Shown here: piece by piece, positions 32,512 through 41,470 of the stretch
How the letters are laid out: the number at the start of each line of letters is the position of its first letter
How positions within the stretch are numbered: position 1 is the first letter of the stretch
Assembly (NCBI RefSeq): GCF_004745525.1
Contig: NZ_RKLY01000023.1
Coordinates: forward strand, 1-42,972
Direction of reading: 5' to 3'
From: Companilactobacillus suantsaicola
GTDB lineage: Bacteria; Bacillota; Bacilli; Lactobacillales; Lactobacillaceae
DNA length: 42,972 bases
Made by a program: the position numbers and the translations under genes
The notes under the pieces: generated by a model
Databases searched by the model: none
Told to the model about the DNA's origin: nothing
Seen by the model: only the letters and a program-made list of their open reading frames with translations

Positions 32512-32551
32512 TAAAAAACCAAATTCATACTAATGAGTTTGATTTTTTTTT
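32512..32551 (+). terminator. Intrinsic terminator after the coiled-coil gene
   Basis: AAATTCA pairs with TGAGTTT (one T-G pair), with an upstream A-run and nine T. It is 45 bp past the gene's stop and about 40 bp before the GT2 start. Confidence 0.75.
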
Positions 32552-32587
32552 GGTCACATCTTCAATCTTGCGAAAGTGGAAGAAATT

Positions 32588-33520
32588 ATGAAAACTATAT
32601 CTGTTATCGTTCCGTGTTTTAACGAACAAGAATCTATCAATATTTATTACGACGCCATGACAAAAGTCAAAGAGGCTGCCAACAAATTCAAATTTGAATA
32701 CTGGTTCATCGACGATGGTTCTAAGGACAAAACGTATTCGATCCTAAAGGACTTGCAAAAAACGCACAGTGACGAAGTCCATTTCATCTCCTTCTCAAGA
32801 AACTTCGGTAAAGAGGCTGCTCTATACGCTGGATTAAACGAAGTTACTGGTGACTATATCGCCGTTATGGATGTCGACTTACAAGATCCACCCGAGATGT
32901 TGCCAGAAATGTTTGATCTATTAGAAGCTAAAGAATATGACTGTGTCGGAACTGCCCGTATGGATCGTGAAGGTGAAAACAAAATCATCTCCTTCTTCTC
33001 CGACAGTTTTTACAAATTGATCAATAAAATGTCGCAAACCAAAATCATCCCCGGCGCCCGTGATTACCGCTTAATGACTAGACAAATGGTTGAAGCCATC
33101 AAATCAATGACCGAGTACAACCGTTTTTCCAAGGGAATCTTCAGTTGGGTCGGCTTTAAAACTAAATATTTACCATACAAGAACCGTGAAAGAGTCGCTG
33201 GTAAAACATCCTGGAACTTCTGGAAACTGTTGAAATACGCCGTAACCGGCATCGTCGACTTCTCAGAAGGCCCATTAATGTTCGCCACTTGGATGGGAAC
33301 TATCTTCTCAATCACCTCAGTGTTCGCAATTATTGCCATCATCATCAGAAAAATAGTTAATCCCCTAAGCAGCGTCAACGGCTGGGCCTCAATTGTTTCG
33401 ATAATCTTGTTAATTGGTGGAATACAGTTGTTAAGTATCGGAATATTAGGTGAATATATCGGGAAGATTTTCTTAGAAGTTAAGAAGAGACCGATTTATA
33501 TTGTTAAGGACAAAAAATAG
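32588..33520 (+). CDS. GT2 family glycosyltransferase, GtrB/CsbB-type (undecaprenyl-phosphate sugar transferase)
   Basis: A 310-aa protein from ATG 32588 (GGAAG six bases upstream; GTG 32576 would overlap it). The GT-A domain has VIVPCFNEQESI, FIDDGSKDKTY, the DxD-like DVDLQDPPEM and NRFSKGIFSWVGF. Two C-terminal membrane spans (about 235-260 and 270-295) are typical of GtrB, CsbB and YkoT enzymes that load a sugar onto undecaprenyl phosphate for wall or teichoic-acid glycosylation. The partner GtrA flippase and final transferase are not adjacent. The TAG stop is fused to a family-A repeat. Confidence 0.9.
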   Translation: MKTISVIVPCFNEQESINIYYDAMTKVKEAANKFKFEYWFIDDGSKDKTYSILKDLQKTHSDEVHFISFSRNFGKEAALYAGLNEVTGDYIAVMDVDLQDPPEMLPEMFDLLEAKEYDCVGTARMDREGENKIISFFSDSFYKLINKMSQTKIIPGARDYRLMTRQMVEAIKSMTEYNRFSKGIFSWVGFKTKYLPYKNRERVAGKTSWNFWKLLKYAVTGIVDFSEGPLMFATWMGTIFSITSVFAIIAIIIRKIVNPLSSVNGWASIVSIILLIGGIQLLSIGILGEYIGKIFLEVKKRPIYIVKDKK

Positions 33521-33672
33521 AGAGCGTGGAACAGGGGCGGTCAGCTACCGGAGGATAACGTAATTTCACGAATTGCACGTCGAACTTTACGGGCGATTTG
33601 GGAAATTTTGTTATCTCGGAGGGAGTTGCCCCTGTGGAACGCGTTTTGACTATATCGCATAGAACCATGGTT
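33518..33672 (+). repeat. Family-A stop-codon hairpin element, copy A3
   Basis: It begins TAGAGAGCGTGG with TAG as the stop of the GT2 gene. The outer arms ACAGGGGC / GCCCCTGT and the inner CCGGAGGATAAC / GTTATCTCGGAG pair with their partners, but differ in sequence from A1 and A4. The apical part is CGT-AAAGTTCG-ACG when read in the A1 direction. It ends GGAACGCG...GCATAGAACCATGG. A terminator follows at 33705. Confidence 0.85.
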
Positions 33673-33704
33673 ATAAAAAAATTATAGCTATAAAAAACCA
33701 CACC

Positions 33705-33746
33705 AAAAAAGCAGAGAATTCCCCAATCCAGAATCCTCTGCTTTTT
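33705..33746. terminator. Intrinsic terminator after the GT2 gene
   Basis: AAAAAAGCAGAG pairs with CTCTGCTTTTT, with a partly paired 19-nt loop (AATTC / GAAT). It is 33 nt beyond the family-A repeat. Confidence 0.9.
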
Positions 33747-33840
33747 CATTTCCACCATTTCCAATCATTATCACATGATAAACCATATACTATAAGATAT
33801 AATATAATATACAGGAATAGATTAAGGGACGGATAAAACT

Positions 33841-34428
33841 ATGAATGTACGTGATCGTCAAGCTGAAAACACCAAGAATGCAATTTTAAAGGTGGCAGCT
33901 GAAATGTTTTTATCACAAGGTTACCAGGCAACTTCTACTCGTAAGATTGCCCAAGAGTTGAACATTACACAACCGAATATGTATCACTATTATAAAAACA
34001 AAAAAGTCCTCTATATGAAGGCTATCGAGTACGTCGTTAACGGTTTGAGTGAGAAATTGCTAGCGGAGTATAACGACAAAAAAGATTTACCGTTTGAAGA
34101 ACTACTTACTTCAATGTCGAAGTTCATGATTGAGAATTTCCGCATCAATTATTTCGTGATGCAAAATGACATCGACACCTTCTTTACCCCTGAGGAAAAA
34201 ACAGAACTCAGCAAAAATTGGGATGGTGGATATTACAAAGTTTTATTCAATATATTTCAATCTCACAAGAGTGATTTGCGTTCTGACTTGGCAATCCCCG
34301 TTCAAGTTGGAACATATTTAACAATGTTGCTGCCTTACATTGAACACAATGATGCCAAAAGGAAGCGTAATATTGCTAACTTAGCTACGGTTATCAATAT
34401 TTTCATCAATGGCATCAAAAAAGAATAG
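33841..34428 (+). CDS. TetR/AcrR-family regulator
   Basis: A 195-aa protein. The TetR HTH occupies residues 8-55 (AILKVAAEMFLSQGYQATSTRKIAQELNITQPNMYHYYKNK, written here in full over positions 15-54 in two parts: AILKVAAEMF and TRKIAQELNITQPNMYHYYK). The C-terminal ligand domain is unremarkable. GGGACGGA precedes the ATG, and an A/T-rich stretch with several inverted TATA-type repeats (33775-33810) may hold its operator. The antiporter gene starts 8 bp downstream, so it probably controls that gene. Confidence 0.9.
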   Translation: MNVRDRQAENTKNAILKVAAEMFLSQGYQATSTRKIAQELNITQPNMYHYYKNKKVLYMKAIEYVVNGLSEKLLAEYNDKKDLPFEELLTSMSKFMIENFRINYFVMQNDIDTFFTPEEKTELSKNWDGGYYKVLFNIFQSHKSDLRSDLAIPVQVGTYLTMLLPYIEHNDAKRKRNIANLATVINIFINGIKKE

Positions 34429-34436
34429 GAGCAAAT

Positions 34437-35585
34437 ATGGAATTTATAACCCTTCTCGCATTGATGTTATTTCTAACACTAGTTGTGAGCCACATTTTTA
34501 ACCGACTCAACTTACCTGCTGTCATTGGACAACTGATCTTGGGGGTCATTCTAGGGAAAGGTGTCTTAAACATCGTCAAACCTAGCAGTGAGGTCGACCT
34601 CTTTTCGGAAATTGGTGTCGTCTTATTAATGTTTCTAGCTGGTCTAGAAAGTGATTTAAAACTACTAAAGAAACATTTATTACCAAGTATTAATGTCGCA
34701 ATTTTTGGGGTAATTCTCCCCGTCGCCTTATCACTAGCAACTGCCTTAATTTTTGGTATTAACTTAAAGGAAAGTGTCTTCATGGCAGTTGTCTTCGCCG
34801 CTACTTCAGTTTCCATTTCTGTTGAAGTTTTGAAGAGTCTCAACTACCTTTCAAGTTCGTCTGGGACGGTCATTTTAGGAGCCGCTGTCGTTGATGATAT
34901 TTTGGCCATCTCTATTTTGAGTGTCATGTCTGGAACTTTAACAGGAGATTTTTCTGCCAAAAAATTATTGTTGCTACTAGCCATGTGGATCGGCTTTGGA
35001 ATTTTAATCCTCGTCCTTCACAAATGGATCATTCCTGAACTAATGCACCTATCCAAATACGTTGAAGCTACTCATGCAACGACGATATTTGCTTTAGTAA
35101 TTTGTTTTGTGACGGCTTATGTCGCTGATGTAGTTCAATTAGATGCCGTCTTAGGTGCCTTCGTGGCCGGAATTGCAGTGTCTAATTCAAGCTACTATGA
35201 TGAAAAAGTTAATAGTAATATCGAAACGATCGGTTATGGAATCTTTATTCCAGTATTCTTCATCAGTATTGGTTTAAACCTCGAATTCAGCAGTTTCCTT
35301 CGTGACTTCTGGTTAATTGCCATCTTTACCATCACCGGAATCGTCGGAAAATTGATTGGGGCCGGCTTCGGTGCTCGAATTTCTGGTTTTGGTAAAAAAG
35401 ATTCCTATGTCATTGGTGCGGGGATGATTTCTCGTGGTGAAATGGCTTTGATCATTGCCCAAATTGGTTTTAGTGCCAAATTGTTATCGGAAGAATACTA
35501 TTCAGCCGTGATCATCAGTGTCATTTTAATTACGATCATCGCACCATTTATTCTCAAGAGCTCAATTAATAAGAATCCGCTATAG
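34437..35585 (+). CDS. CPA2-family cation/proton antiporter (NapA/KefB-like)
   Basis: A 382-aa membrane protein with about 12 to 13 spans. LNLPAVIGQLILGVILGKGVL, GVVLLMFLAGLESDL and the central AAVVDDILAI are characteristic; the DD pair is the ion site of NapA-type electrogenic Na+/H+ exchangers. It ends after the last span with no TrkA-N domain, so it is a NapA-like rather than KefC-like protein. GGAGCAAAT precedes the ATG. It is probably co-transcribed with the TetR gene. Confidence 0.9.
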   Translation: MEFITLLALMLFLTLVVSHIFNRLNLPAVIGQLILGVILGKGVLNIVKPSSEVDLFSEIGVVLLMFLAGLESDLKLLKKHLLPSINVAIFGVILPVALSLATALIFGINLKESVFMAVVFAATSVSISVEVLKSLNYLSSSSGTVILGAAVVDDILAISILSVMSGTLTGDFSAKKLLLLLAMWIGFGILILVLHKWIIPELMHLSKYVEATHATTIFALVICFVTAYVADVVQLDAVLGAFVAGIAVSNSSYYDEKVNSNIETIGYGIFIPVFFISIGLNLEFSSFLRDFWLIAIFTITGIVGKLIGAGFGARISGFGKKDSYVIGAGMISRGEMALIIAQIGFSAKLLSEEYYSAVIISVILITIIAPFILKSSINKNPL

Positions 35586-35592
35586 CTTATAG

Positions 35593-35622
35593 TTACCACT
35601 AAATCAAAGCACGCGATATAAT
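35593..35622 (+). promoter_or_regulatory. Likely promoter of the NDH-2 gene
   Basis: TTACCA and TATAAT are 18 bp apart; the -10 box ends 48 bp before the start codon. Confidence 0.45.
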
Positions 35623-35669
35623 GATAACGTAAACATTTTTTATTTAGAAAATAGAAGGGGAAGGTTATT

Positions 35670-36857
35670 ATGGCACATATTTTAGTACTAGGTGCTGGTT
35701 ACGGTGGCTTGAGAGCTGCTCGTGATTTAGCAAAAAGCACTCCAGCAGGAACACAAATTGATTTGATCGACAAAAATGATCGACACGTTGAAAAAACTGC
35801 TCTACATACTATCGCAGCAGGAACTAACCGAGCTGAGGCAGTAAGTTTTGAAATTCGTTCAGTTTTACCTTCAAATGTTAACTTTATCAAGGCAAATGTC
35901 TCTTCGCTTGATTTAGACAACAAAACGGTTAAATTCTCAGACCACGAGGATATCAAATACGACTACATCGTTGTTTCTTTAGGCTTCCGTTCTGAAGACT
36001 TCGGTCTAGAAGGTGCCAGCAAAAACGCCTTGATCCTTCAAGATCTTGAATCAGCTGAAAATATTTACAAGAAGATCAACGAAAATATCGCAAATTATAA
36101 GAACTCACAAGATCCTAAGGACTTATCTATCATCGTTTGCGGTGCCGGTTTCACTGGTGTTGAAATCCTTGGTGAATTAGTTGATACTGTAAAAATTTTA
36201 AAAGCTAAATACGATGTTCCTGAAATCAAAGTAACTTGCCTCGAAATGGCAACGAGAATCCTACCAATGTTCGATGAGAACTTGGCAAGCTATGCTGTTG
36301 ACTATTTGGATAAGAATGGCATTAAATTGCTTACAGGAGCTAAGATTAAGAAAATCGAAAAGGACTCCGTTATCTATATGGACGGCGACACTGAAAAGAG
36401 TGTTGGCGGAAGCACAATCATCTGGACCGTTGGTGTCAGTGGTAGTGACGTCATCAAAGATTCTGGAATCGATGCCAGAAGAAACCGTGTCATGACAACC
36501 GAATTCTTAAATCTAGAAGCACATCCAGAAGCTTACTTCATCGGAGACGACTCAGCCATTATCCCAAAGGGTGAAGAACGCCCATATCCAACAACTGGCC
36601 AATTAGCTACAGCCGAAGGATCAGGAGCTGCCTTCAACATCGCCGCTGCATTAAACGGCAAAGATTTGAAACCATTCGTTTACAAGTCAATGGGTACCGT
36701 CGCTTCATTAGGACAAAACCACGGAATCGCTGAAATCACAAGTAAGAACCTCAAGTTCAAAGGAACATTTGCTTCATTGTTGAAGCATCTTTCAGCTGAT
36801 AGAGGAATTATGGAAATTGGTGGAATTAAGACTGCTATTAAGAAAGGTACTATCTAA
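35670..36857 (+). CDS. ndh: Type II NADH:quinone oxidoreductase (NDH-2)
   Basis: A 395-aa flavoprotein with two Rossmann folds. LVLGAGYGGLRAARDL at the N-terminus binds FAD, IIVCGAGFTGVEILGEL near 165-181 binds NADH, and AYFIGDDSAI near 290 closes the FAD site, followed by GQLATAEGSGAAFNIAAAL. A hydrophobic or basic C-terminus (FKGTFASLLKHL) fits peripheral membrane binding. It passes electrons from NADH to menaquinone, which the cyd oxidase of this window would use. GGGGAAGG precedes the ATG. A family-A repeat starts 1-3 nt after its stop. Confidence 0.93.
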   Translation: MAHILVLGAGYGGLRAARDLAKSTPAGTQIDLIDKNDRHVEKTALHTIAAGTNRAEAVSFEIRSVLPSNVNFIKANVSSLDLDNKTVKFSDHEDIKYDYIVVSLGFRSEDFGLEGASKNALILQDLESAENIYKKINENIANYKNSQDPKDLSIIVCGAGFTGVEILGELVDTVKILKAKYDVPEIKVTCLEMATRILPMFDENLASYAVDYLDKNGIKLLTGAKIKKIEKDSVIYMDGDTEKSVGGSTIIWTVGVSGSDVIKDSGIDARRNRVMTTEFLNLEAHPEAYFIGDDSAIIPKGEERPYPTTGQLATAEGSGAAFNIAAALNGKDLKPFVYKSMGTVASLGQNHGIAEITSKNLKFKGTFASLLKHLSADRGIMEIGGIKTAIKKGTI

Positions 36858-36858
36858 A

Positions 36859-37008
36859 TAGAGCGTGGAAGCCAACGGTCAGGAGTCAGCAGATAGCCTA
36901 GTTTCACGAATTGCCCGCCGATTTTGCGGGCGATTTGGGAAACGTAGCTATATGTTGACTCCTGTTGGCTGGAACGCGTTTTGGCTATATTGCATAGAAC
37001 CATGGTTC
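36859..37008 (+). repeat. Family-A stop-codon hairpin element, copy A4
   Basis: It begins ATAGAGCGTGG right after the TAA of ndh. The outer arms AGCCAAC-ggtc-AGGAGTCA and TGACTCCT-GTTGGCT pair with one bulge. CAGATAGCCTAG / CGTAGCTATATG forms the inner stem, and the apical hairpin is GCCCGC / GCGGGC with loop CGATTTT on this strand. The end GGAACGCG...GCATAGAACCATGG is shared with A3. A terminator follows 36 nt on. Confidence 0.85.
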
Positions 37009-37043
37009 CAATCAAAAAGAACAAACAAATATAAATATCAAAC

Positions 37044-37089
37044 AAAAAACAACCACTTCAGTTCCCAAAAGAAGCCAGGTTGTTTTTTT
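37044..37089 (+). terminator. Intrinsic terminator after the ndh 3' UTR
   Basis: AAAACAACC pairs with GGTTGTTTTTTT, with an inner CTTC / GAAG pairing. Confidence 0.85.
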
Positions 37090-37181
37090 ATTCCCCAAAA
37101 TCCCCAACAAAGCACCCAATAATTGCTTTATAAAAATCCAAATAATATACTAACCCTGAACAACACCAAGGGGTGACAATC

Positions 37182-37943
37182 ATGGCAATCAATAAAAATC
37201 AAATTTGCACGATTTGCGGCAACCGCTTCACCATCACTGAAGGATTATTTCTTCGCGACCTCAGTGATGTTTTAAAGTCCAAAATTAAAGAAACTAATCA
37301 ATACGTCAAACCATCCTCGTTCATTTGCTTAAAGGATTTACAAAAACTCAGAATTTCAAATATGCAAAAAATCATCGATCAAGATTTAGAAATTGATCAC
37401 CAAATGAGTGACAAACTCAAAAAAGAACTGGAAAAAGATACTTACGTCATTAAGAATATCAACGATACCGTTTATGGCAAAAGAACTCGTGGTCAAAAGA
37501 TGGCTGACGCTGTGGCTAAATTTGGCGGTAGTTGGGGCTTTATTATCGTCTTCACCGTTGTTTTAGTCGGTTGGATGGCAATCAATGTGCTTCATTTATT
37601 TGGGATGCATTTTGATCCCTATCCTTTCATCTTACTGAACTTATTTCTCAGTTGTGTAGCCGCAATTCAAGCACCAATTATCATGATGAGTCAGAATCGC
37701 CAAGCTGATCGTGACCGTTTCGATTCTGAAAATGATTATCGGACCAATACTAAATCAGAAATGGAAATTAGAATTCTGCATGAAAAACTCGACCAACTAA
37801 ATGAAGTCCAATGGCCCCATATTTTGGACATTCAAAAAATGCAAATCGAGGTTCTCAGTGAAATTGAAAATGAAATTCAATCTTTGAAAGCTGAAAATGA
37901 GCCAAAAAGAGAACGTAATACTAGACATCCGCACAAAAAATAA
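37182..37943 (+). CDS. DUF1003 family membrane protein
   Basis: A 253-aa protein from ATG 37182 (AAGGGG eight bases before; GTG 37173 would overlap it). The N-terminal CTICGNRF is a single zinc-knuckle-like pair. The DUF1003 core has two membrane spans (FIIVFTVVLVGWMAINVL and PFILLNLFLSCVAAIQAPII) followed by the conserved MMSQNRQADRDR and a C-terminal coiled coil (EMEIRILHEKLDQLNEVQW). Family function is unknown; a CorA-like link has been proposed by annotation pipelines. Single gene with its own terminator. Confidence 0.88.
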   Translation: MAINKNQICTICGNRFTITEGLFLRDLSDVLKSKIKETNQYVKPSSFICLKDLQKLRISNMQKIIDQDLEIDHQMSDKLKKELEKDTYVIKNINDTVYGKRTRGQKMADAVAKFGGSWGFIIVFTVVLVGWMAINVLHLFGMHFDPYPFILLNLFLSCVAAIQAPIIMMSQNRQADRDRFDSENDYRTNTKSEMEIRILHEKLDQLNEVQWPHILDIQKMQIEVLSEIENEIQSLKAENEPKRERNTRHPHKK

Positions 37944-37977
37944 GAAAATGGAATAGAACTTTTCCAACAATAAAACA

Positions 37978-38024
37978 GTGGGCCAAGATAATCGTACTTT
38001 GATTACCTTGGTCCACTTGTTTTA
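37978..38024. terminator. Bidirectional terminator between DUF1003 and amt genes
   Basis: The stem GTGG-g-CCAAG-a-TAATC pairs with GATTA-c-CTTGG-t-CCAC, then TTGTTTTAT. Stem and loop are related to the terminator at 2322. Confidence 0.8.
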
Positions 38025-38034
38025 TATCCTAAAT

Positions 38035-39207
38035 TTATTTTATTGTGTGCGTGACACCTATGTTTCCTCTAAATAGTTTTTTCAAAACCGTCACGATGAT
38101 TGTAGCTAAAATCGATACAAAAATTATTGTGAAGATCACGCCTAATAGCTGCAAGCCTAATTGTTTGAAGCCACCGCCGTACAACAAACCATTCGTTATA
38201 ACGTTACTATTGACTGACTTTGTAGCGAACAATCCTACTGCAATTGAACCAACAATGCCGCTGACACCGTGACAGCCAAAAATATCTAAATAATCATTTA
38301 GATGTAATTTGTATTTCAAATAATTCATAAAATAAAAACTCGCTATTGCAGAAATTATACCGATGATGAAACTACCAAAAACTGTCACATAACCTGTGCC
38401 CGGTGTTATTCCAACTAATCCACAAATACTGCCGGTACAGATGCCGCTGACGGTGACTTGAGATTTATAGATATTTTCCAAAACTATCCAAGTAACTAAA
38501 GCCGAACATGCGGCAACGGTCGTAGTAAAGAAAGCATTGATAGCTTGCATATTTAACTTTAAAGCACTGCCGGCATTGAACCCGTACCAGCCGATCCACA
38601 AGAGCACCGTCCCAAATAAGATCCACATTGAGTTACCTTTGGCCGCCTCATTATTGTATTGATACGGTTTTCGTAAAGTAATGGCTAAAATCATCGCTGT
38701 AATACCAGCATCAATATGGATCACTGTTCCTCCGGCAAAGTCCAGTACACCTAACTTAGCCAAAAAACCACTGGTTGACCAGACGATATGTGCCAACGGA
38801 TAGTAGATCAACAATGACCAGCAAATTACAAACAAAACAATGAATCTGATCCTAGCTCGACTAGCGACTGCTCCTAAGAAAAGCGCTGGCGTGAGAATCG
38901 CAAACATCATTTGAAAGAGTAAGTACACACTTGTCGGCAAACCTGTCGTGCCATAAGTAGACGATAAGTCTAGTCCCGACAAGAAGAGATGTTGAAAGTT
39001 ACCGATAATTCCTAAAATATTACCTTCAAAGGCAGCCGAGAAACCTACTGCGACCCAGAGTAGACCAGCAATTCCAAACATTAAAAAGCTGTTGAACAGA
39101 ATTCGATTGACGTCTCTTTGAGGGACAAATCCGCTATAAAAAACGGCAATTCCTGGCACCATTATCCAGACCAATATTATTGAAAGAATCATAAAGCTTA
39201 AGTTCAT
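38035..39207 (-). CDS. amt: Ammonium transporter (Amt family)
   Basis: A 390-aa membrane protein from ATG 39207; earlier frames would run through the divergent promoter. Eleven spans by eye. [39 protein letters not shown] (first pore His) and [19 protein letters not shown] (second pore His in the CHG stretch) are all typical. It takes up ammonium. No glnK follows, so PII control would need a distant gene. Divergent from kup. Confidence 0.93.
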   Translation of the reverse strand: MNLSFMILSIILVWIMVPGIAVFYSGFVPQRDVNRILFNSFLMFGIAGLLWVAVGFSAAFEGNILGIIGNFQHLFLSGLDLSSTYGTTGLPTSVYLLFQMMFAILTPALFLGAVASRARIRFIVLFVICWSLLIYYPLAHIVWSTSGFLAKLGVLDFAGGTVIHIDAGITAMILAITLRKPYQYNNEAAKGNSMWILFGTVLLWIGWYGFNAGSALKLNMQAINAFFTTTVAACSALVTWIVLENIYKSQVTVSGICTGSICGLVGITPGTGYVTVFGSFIIGIISAIASFYFMNYLKYKLHLNDYLDIFGCHGVSGIVGSIAVGLFATKSVNSNVITNGLLYGGGFKQLGLQLLGVIFTIIFVSILATIIVTVLKKLFRGNIGVTHTIK

Positions 39208-39420
39208 AATTATCACATTCTTTTTTTGATAGTTAAAACAAGCCCTCACAAGCGTTTCAAGTATCCCTCTATATTGACCCGTATTTTATTACAATTCTTT
39301 TTCTATGTATACCAATTCAACTTGTGCCAGAGAGCGTTAAAATGTCAGTTTTTTATTCGAACAATTATAATGGAGTCGCATTCTAAAAGAATGAAATATT
39401 TATATTTTAAGGAGTTTGTC

Positions 39421-41439
39421 ATGGAAAAGAGAAAATCATCAATATCTTTATTAGGTATGTTGATCACCCTTGGAATCGTTTATGGCGATATCGGGACTTC
39501 CCCGCTTTATGTTATGAACTCGATTATCGGTAACGCCGGTACAATGGCAGACGCTAAACCTGAATATATTCTCGGTAGCGTTTCATTGATTTTCTGGACT
39601 TTAATGTTGATCACTACTATTAAGTACGTTCTGATTGCCATGAAAGCCGATAACAATTCCGAAGGGGGAATCTTTGCCCTATATGCCTTAGTCCGTTCTC
39701 AAGGTAAATGGTTGATCATTCCTGCTCTAATCGGTGGCTCCGCTCTTCTAGCAGATGGAACACTTACTCCAGCCGTAACGGTTACTTCAGCGATTGAAGG
39801 AATCAAAGGCCAACAATTTGGTAATTTCATTTTTTCCAATCACCAATCAGTCGTTTTGATCATCGTAACGGTAATTCTTTTATCAATTTTTATCATTCAA
39901 AAATTTGGAACTGAACGGATCGGTCGCTCTTTTGGCCCGATTATGCTCGTTTGGTTCAGCTTTATTGGTATTGCCGGACTATTTAATCTCGTCGGTAACT
40001 TTGAGGTTTTAAAAGCTCTATCACCAATCTATGCCATCAAAGTTTTATTCAGCCCGGTCAATAAGGTTGGTATTTTCATTTTAGGTAGTGTCTTCTTAGC
40101 AACGACCGGTGCCGAAGCACTGTATTCTGACATGGGTCAAGTTGGCAAGCACAACATTTATTTTACCTGGCCATTTGTTTACACCATGCTGATGCTCAAC
40201 TACTTCGGCCAAGCTGCTTGGGTGATTTCCAACTATCAAAACAGCCAGTACAACAAGCTTTCTGGAATTAATCCTTTTTACGAAATGTTACCTAGTGACT
40301 TCAAAATTTTTGCCATCGTTATAGCGACACTAGCAGCTATCATTGCTTCTCAAGCCTTAATAACCGGCTCGTACACTCTAGTTCAAGAAGCGATTGGTTT
40401 AAAAATTTTACCTCGGTTAAGAGTTAAATTCCCTGGTAAATTTGAAAGCCAATTGTACATTGAATCAGTCAACTGGATTCTTTGCACGATCACCGTCAGT
40501 ATCGTCTGGATCTTCGGTTCTTCAGAACATATGGAAGCAGCCTATGGACTCGCTATAACGCTAACGATGCTAATGACTACTATCCTATTACATCAATTCC
40601 TGCTCATGAAAAAGCACCGTCTCTTCGCTAATATTTTCATGGTATTCTTCCTAGCATTGGAAGGATTATTTCTAATTTCCAGTCTGGTAAAATTCGTTCA
40701 TGGTGGCTATATCACCGTTATAATCACGCTAGCCATTTTAGCCGTCATGGTGATCTGGTTCTTCGGTAACAAGCGGCGTGATGCTTACTTATCAGAAAGT
40801 GAGAATGTTTGTCTACTCGACTACATCCCTCAACTGGAGAAATTAAGTAAGGATCCTGGATTCCCAACATACGCGACTAATTTAGTTTACATGATCAAAT
40901 TAGGTAAGGATTACACGATTAAACGTTCCATCATCTATTCAATTTTGGATCAAGCACCTAAACGGGCTAAGGTCTACTGGTTCATAACGGTCAATCAGAC
41001 AAGTGCCCCTTATGAATGTAACTACACGATCGATATGATGCACACGAGAAACGTCGTCAACGTGCAGTTAAACCTTGGATTTAAGAAGTCGCAACACGTT
41101 AATATTTACATTCGGCAAATTATCAATGATTTGATCAAAAAGCACATTATTGATGATCAAACACCAACTTATTCGATGGTTTCTAACCGTCACGTCGGCT
41201 CCTTCAAATTCATTATTCAAAATCAACAATTCCAGGATTTGGGAGCGCAAGAACACATGAATGGCTTAGATCGATTATTGATTGGCGGTCGATTATTGCT
41301 CCAAAATATTACTATTTCACCATCCCTTTGGTACGGTTTGGAATTTAGTGATGTTGTTGAAGAAAAAGTTCCCCTATTCTTAGGTACACAAACTGATGAG
41401 TATTTGGCGGAAAAAGAAATCAAAAATAACGTTAAATAA
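39421..41439 (+). CDS. kup: Kup-type potassium uptake protein
   Basis: A 672-aa protein from ATG 39421, where AAGGAG is six bases upstream; upstream frames of 65 codons have no site. The N-terminal [18 protein letters not shown] is the Kup hallmark. Twelve spans follow to about 430 ([31 protein letters not shown]), then a 200-aa cytoplasmic tail. A K+/H+ symporter; in related bacteria it is a target of c-di-AMP control. A TATAAT lies at 39366-39371. No K+ or c-di-AMP riboswitch was recognised in the leader. The end is closed by a perfect terminator. Confidence 0.96.
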   Translation: MEKRKSSISLLGMLITLGIVYGDIGTSPLYVMNSIIGNAGTMADAKPEYILGSVSLIFWTLMLITTIKYVLIAMKADNNSEGGIFALYALVRSQGKWLIIPALIGGSALLADGTLTPAVTVTSAIEGIKGQQFGNFIFSNHQSVVLIIVTVILLSIFIIQKFGTERIGRSFGPIMLVWFSFIGIAGLFNLVGNFEVLKALSPIYAIKVLFSPVNKVGIFILGSVFLATTGAEALYSDMGQVGKHNIYFTWPFVYTMLMLNYFGQAAWVISNYQNSQYNKLSGINPFYEMLPSDFKIFAIVIATLAAIIASQALITGSYTLVQEAIGLKILPRLRVKFPGKFESQLYIESVNWILCTITVSIVWIFGSSEHMEAAYGLAITLTMLMTTILLHQFLLMKKHRLFANIFMVFFLALEGLFLISSLVKFVHGGYITVIITLAILAVMVIWFFGNKRRDAYLSESENVCLLDYIPQLEKLSKDPGFPTYATNLVYMIKLGKDYTIKRSIIYSILDQAPKRAKVYWFITVNQTSAPYECNYTIDMMHTRNVVNVQLNLGFKKSQHVNIYIRQIINDLIKKHIIDDQTPTYSMVSNRHVGSFKFIIQNQQFQDLGAQEHMNGLDRLLIGGRLLLQNITISPSLWYGLEFSDVVEEKVPLFLGTQTDEYLAEKEIKNNVK

Positions 41440-41470
41440 AAAAAGCTTCCCGAACGGGAAGCTTTTTTTA
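41440..41470. terminator. Bidirectional terminator between kup and pncA
   Basis: AAAAAAAGCTTCCCG pairs perfectly with CGGGAAGCTTTTTTT around AA. Confidence 0.96.

Noticed and set aside
33504-33764. 86-codon minus-strand frame, and similar frames at 36854-37122 and 11364-11600
   Set aside because: They are readings through family-A repeats; the shared peptide text (MVLCDIVKTRS type) reflects the repeat DNA, not a protein family.
39226-39420. N-terminal extension of Kup by 65 codons
   Set aside because: Kup homology and AAGGAG both point to ATG 39421; the extension crosses the divergent amt promoter.
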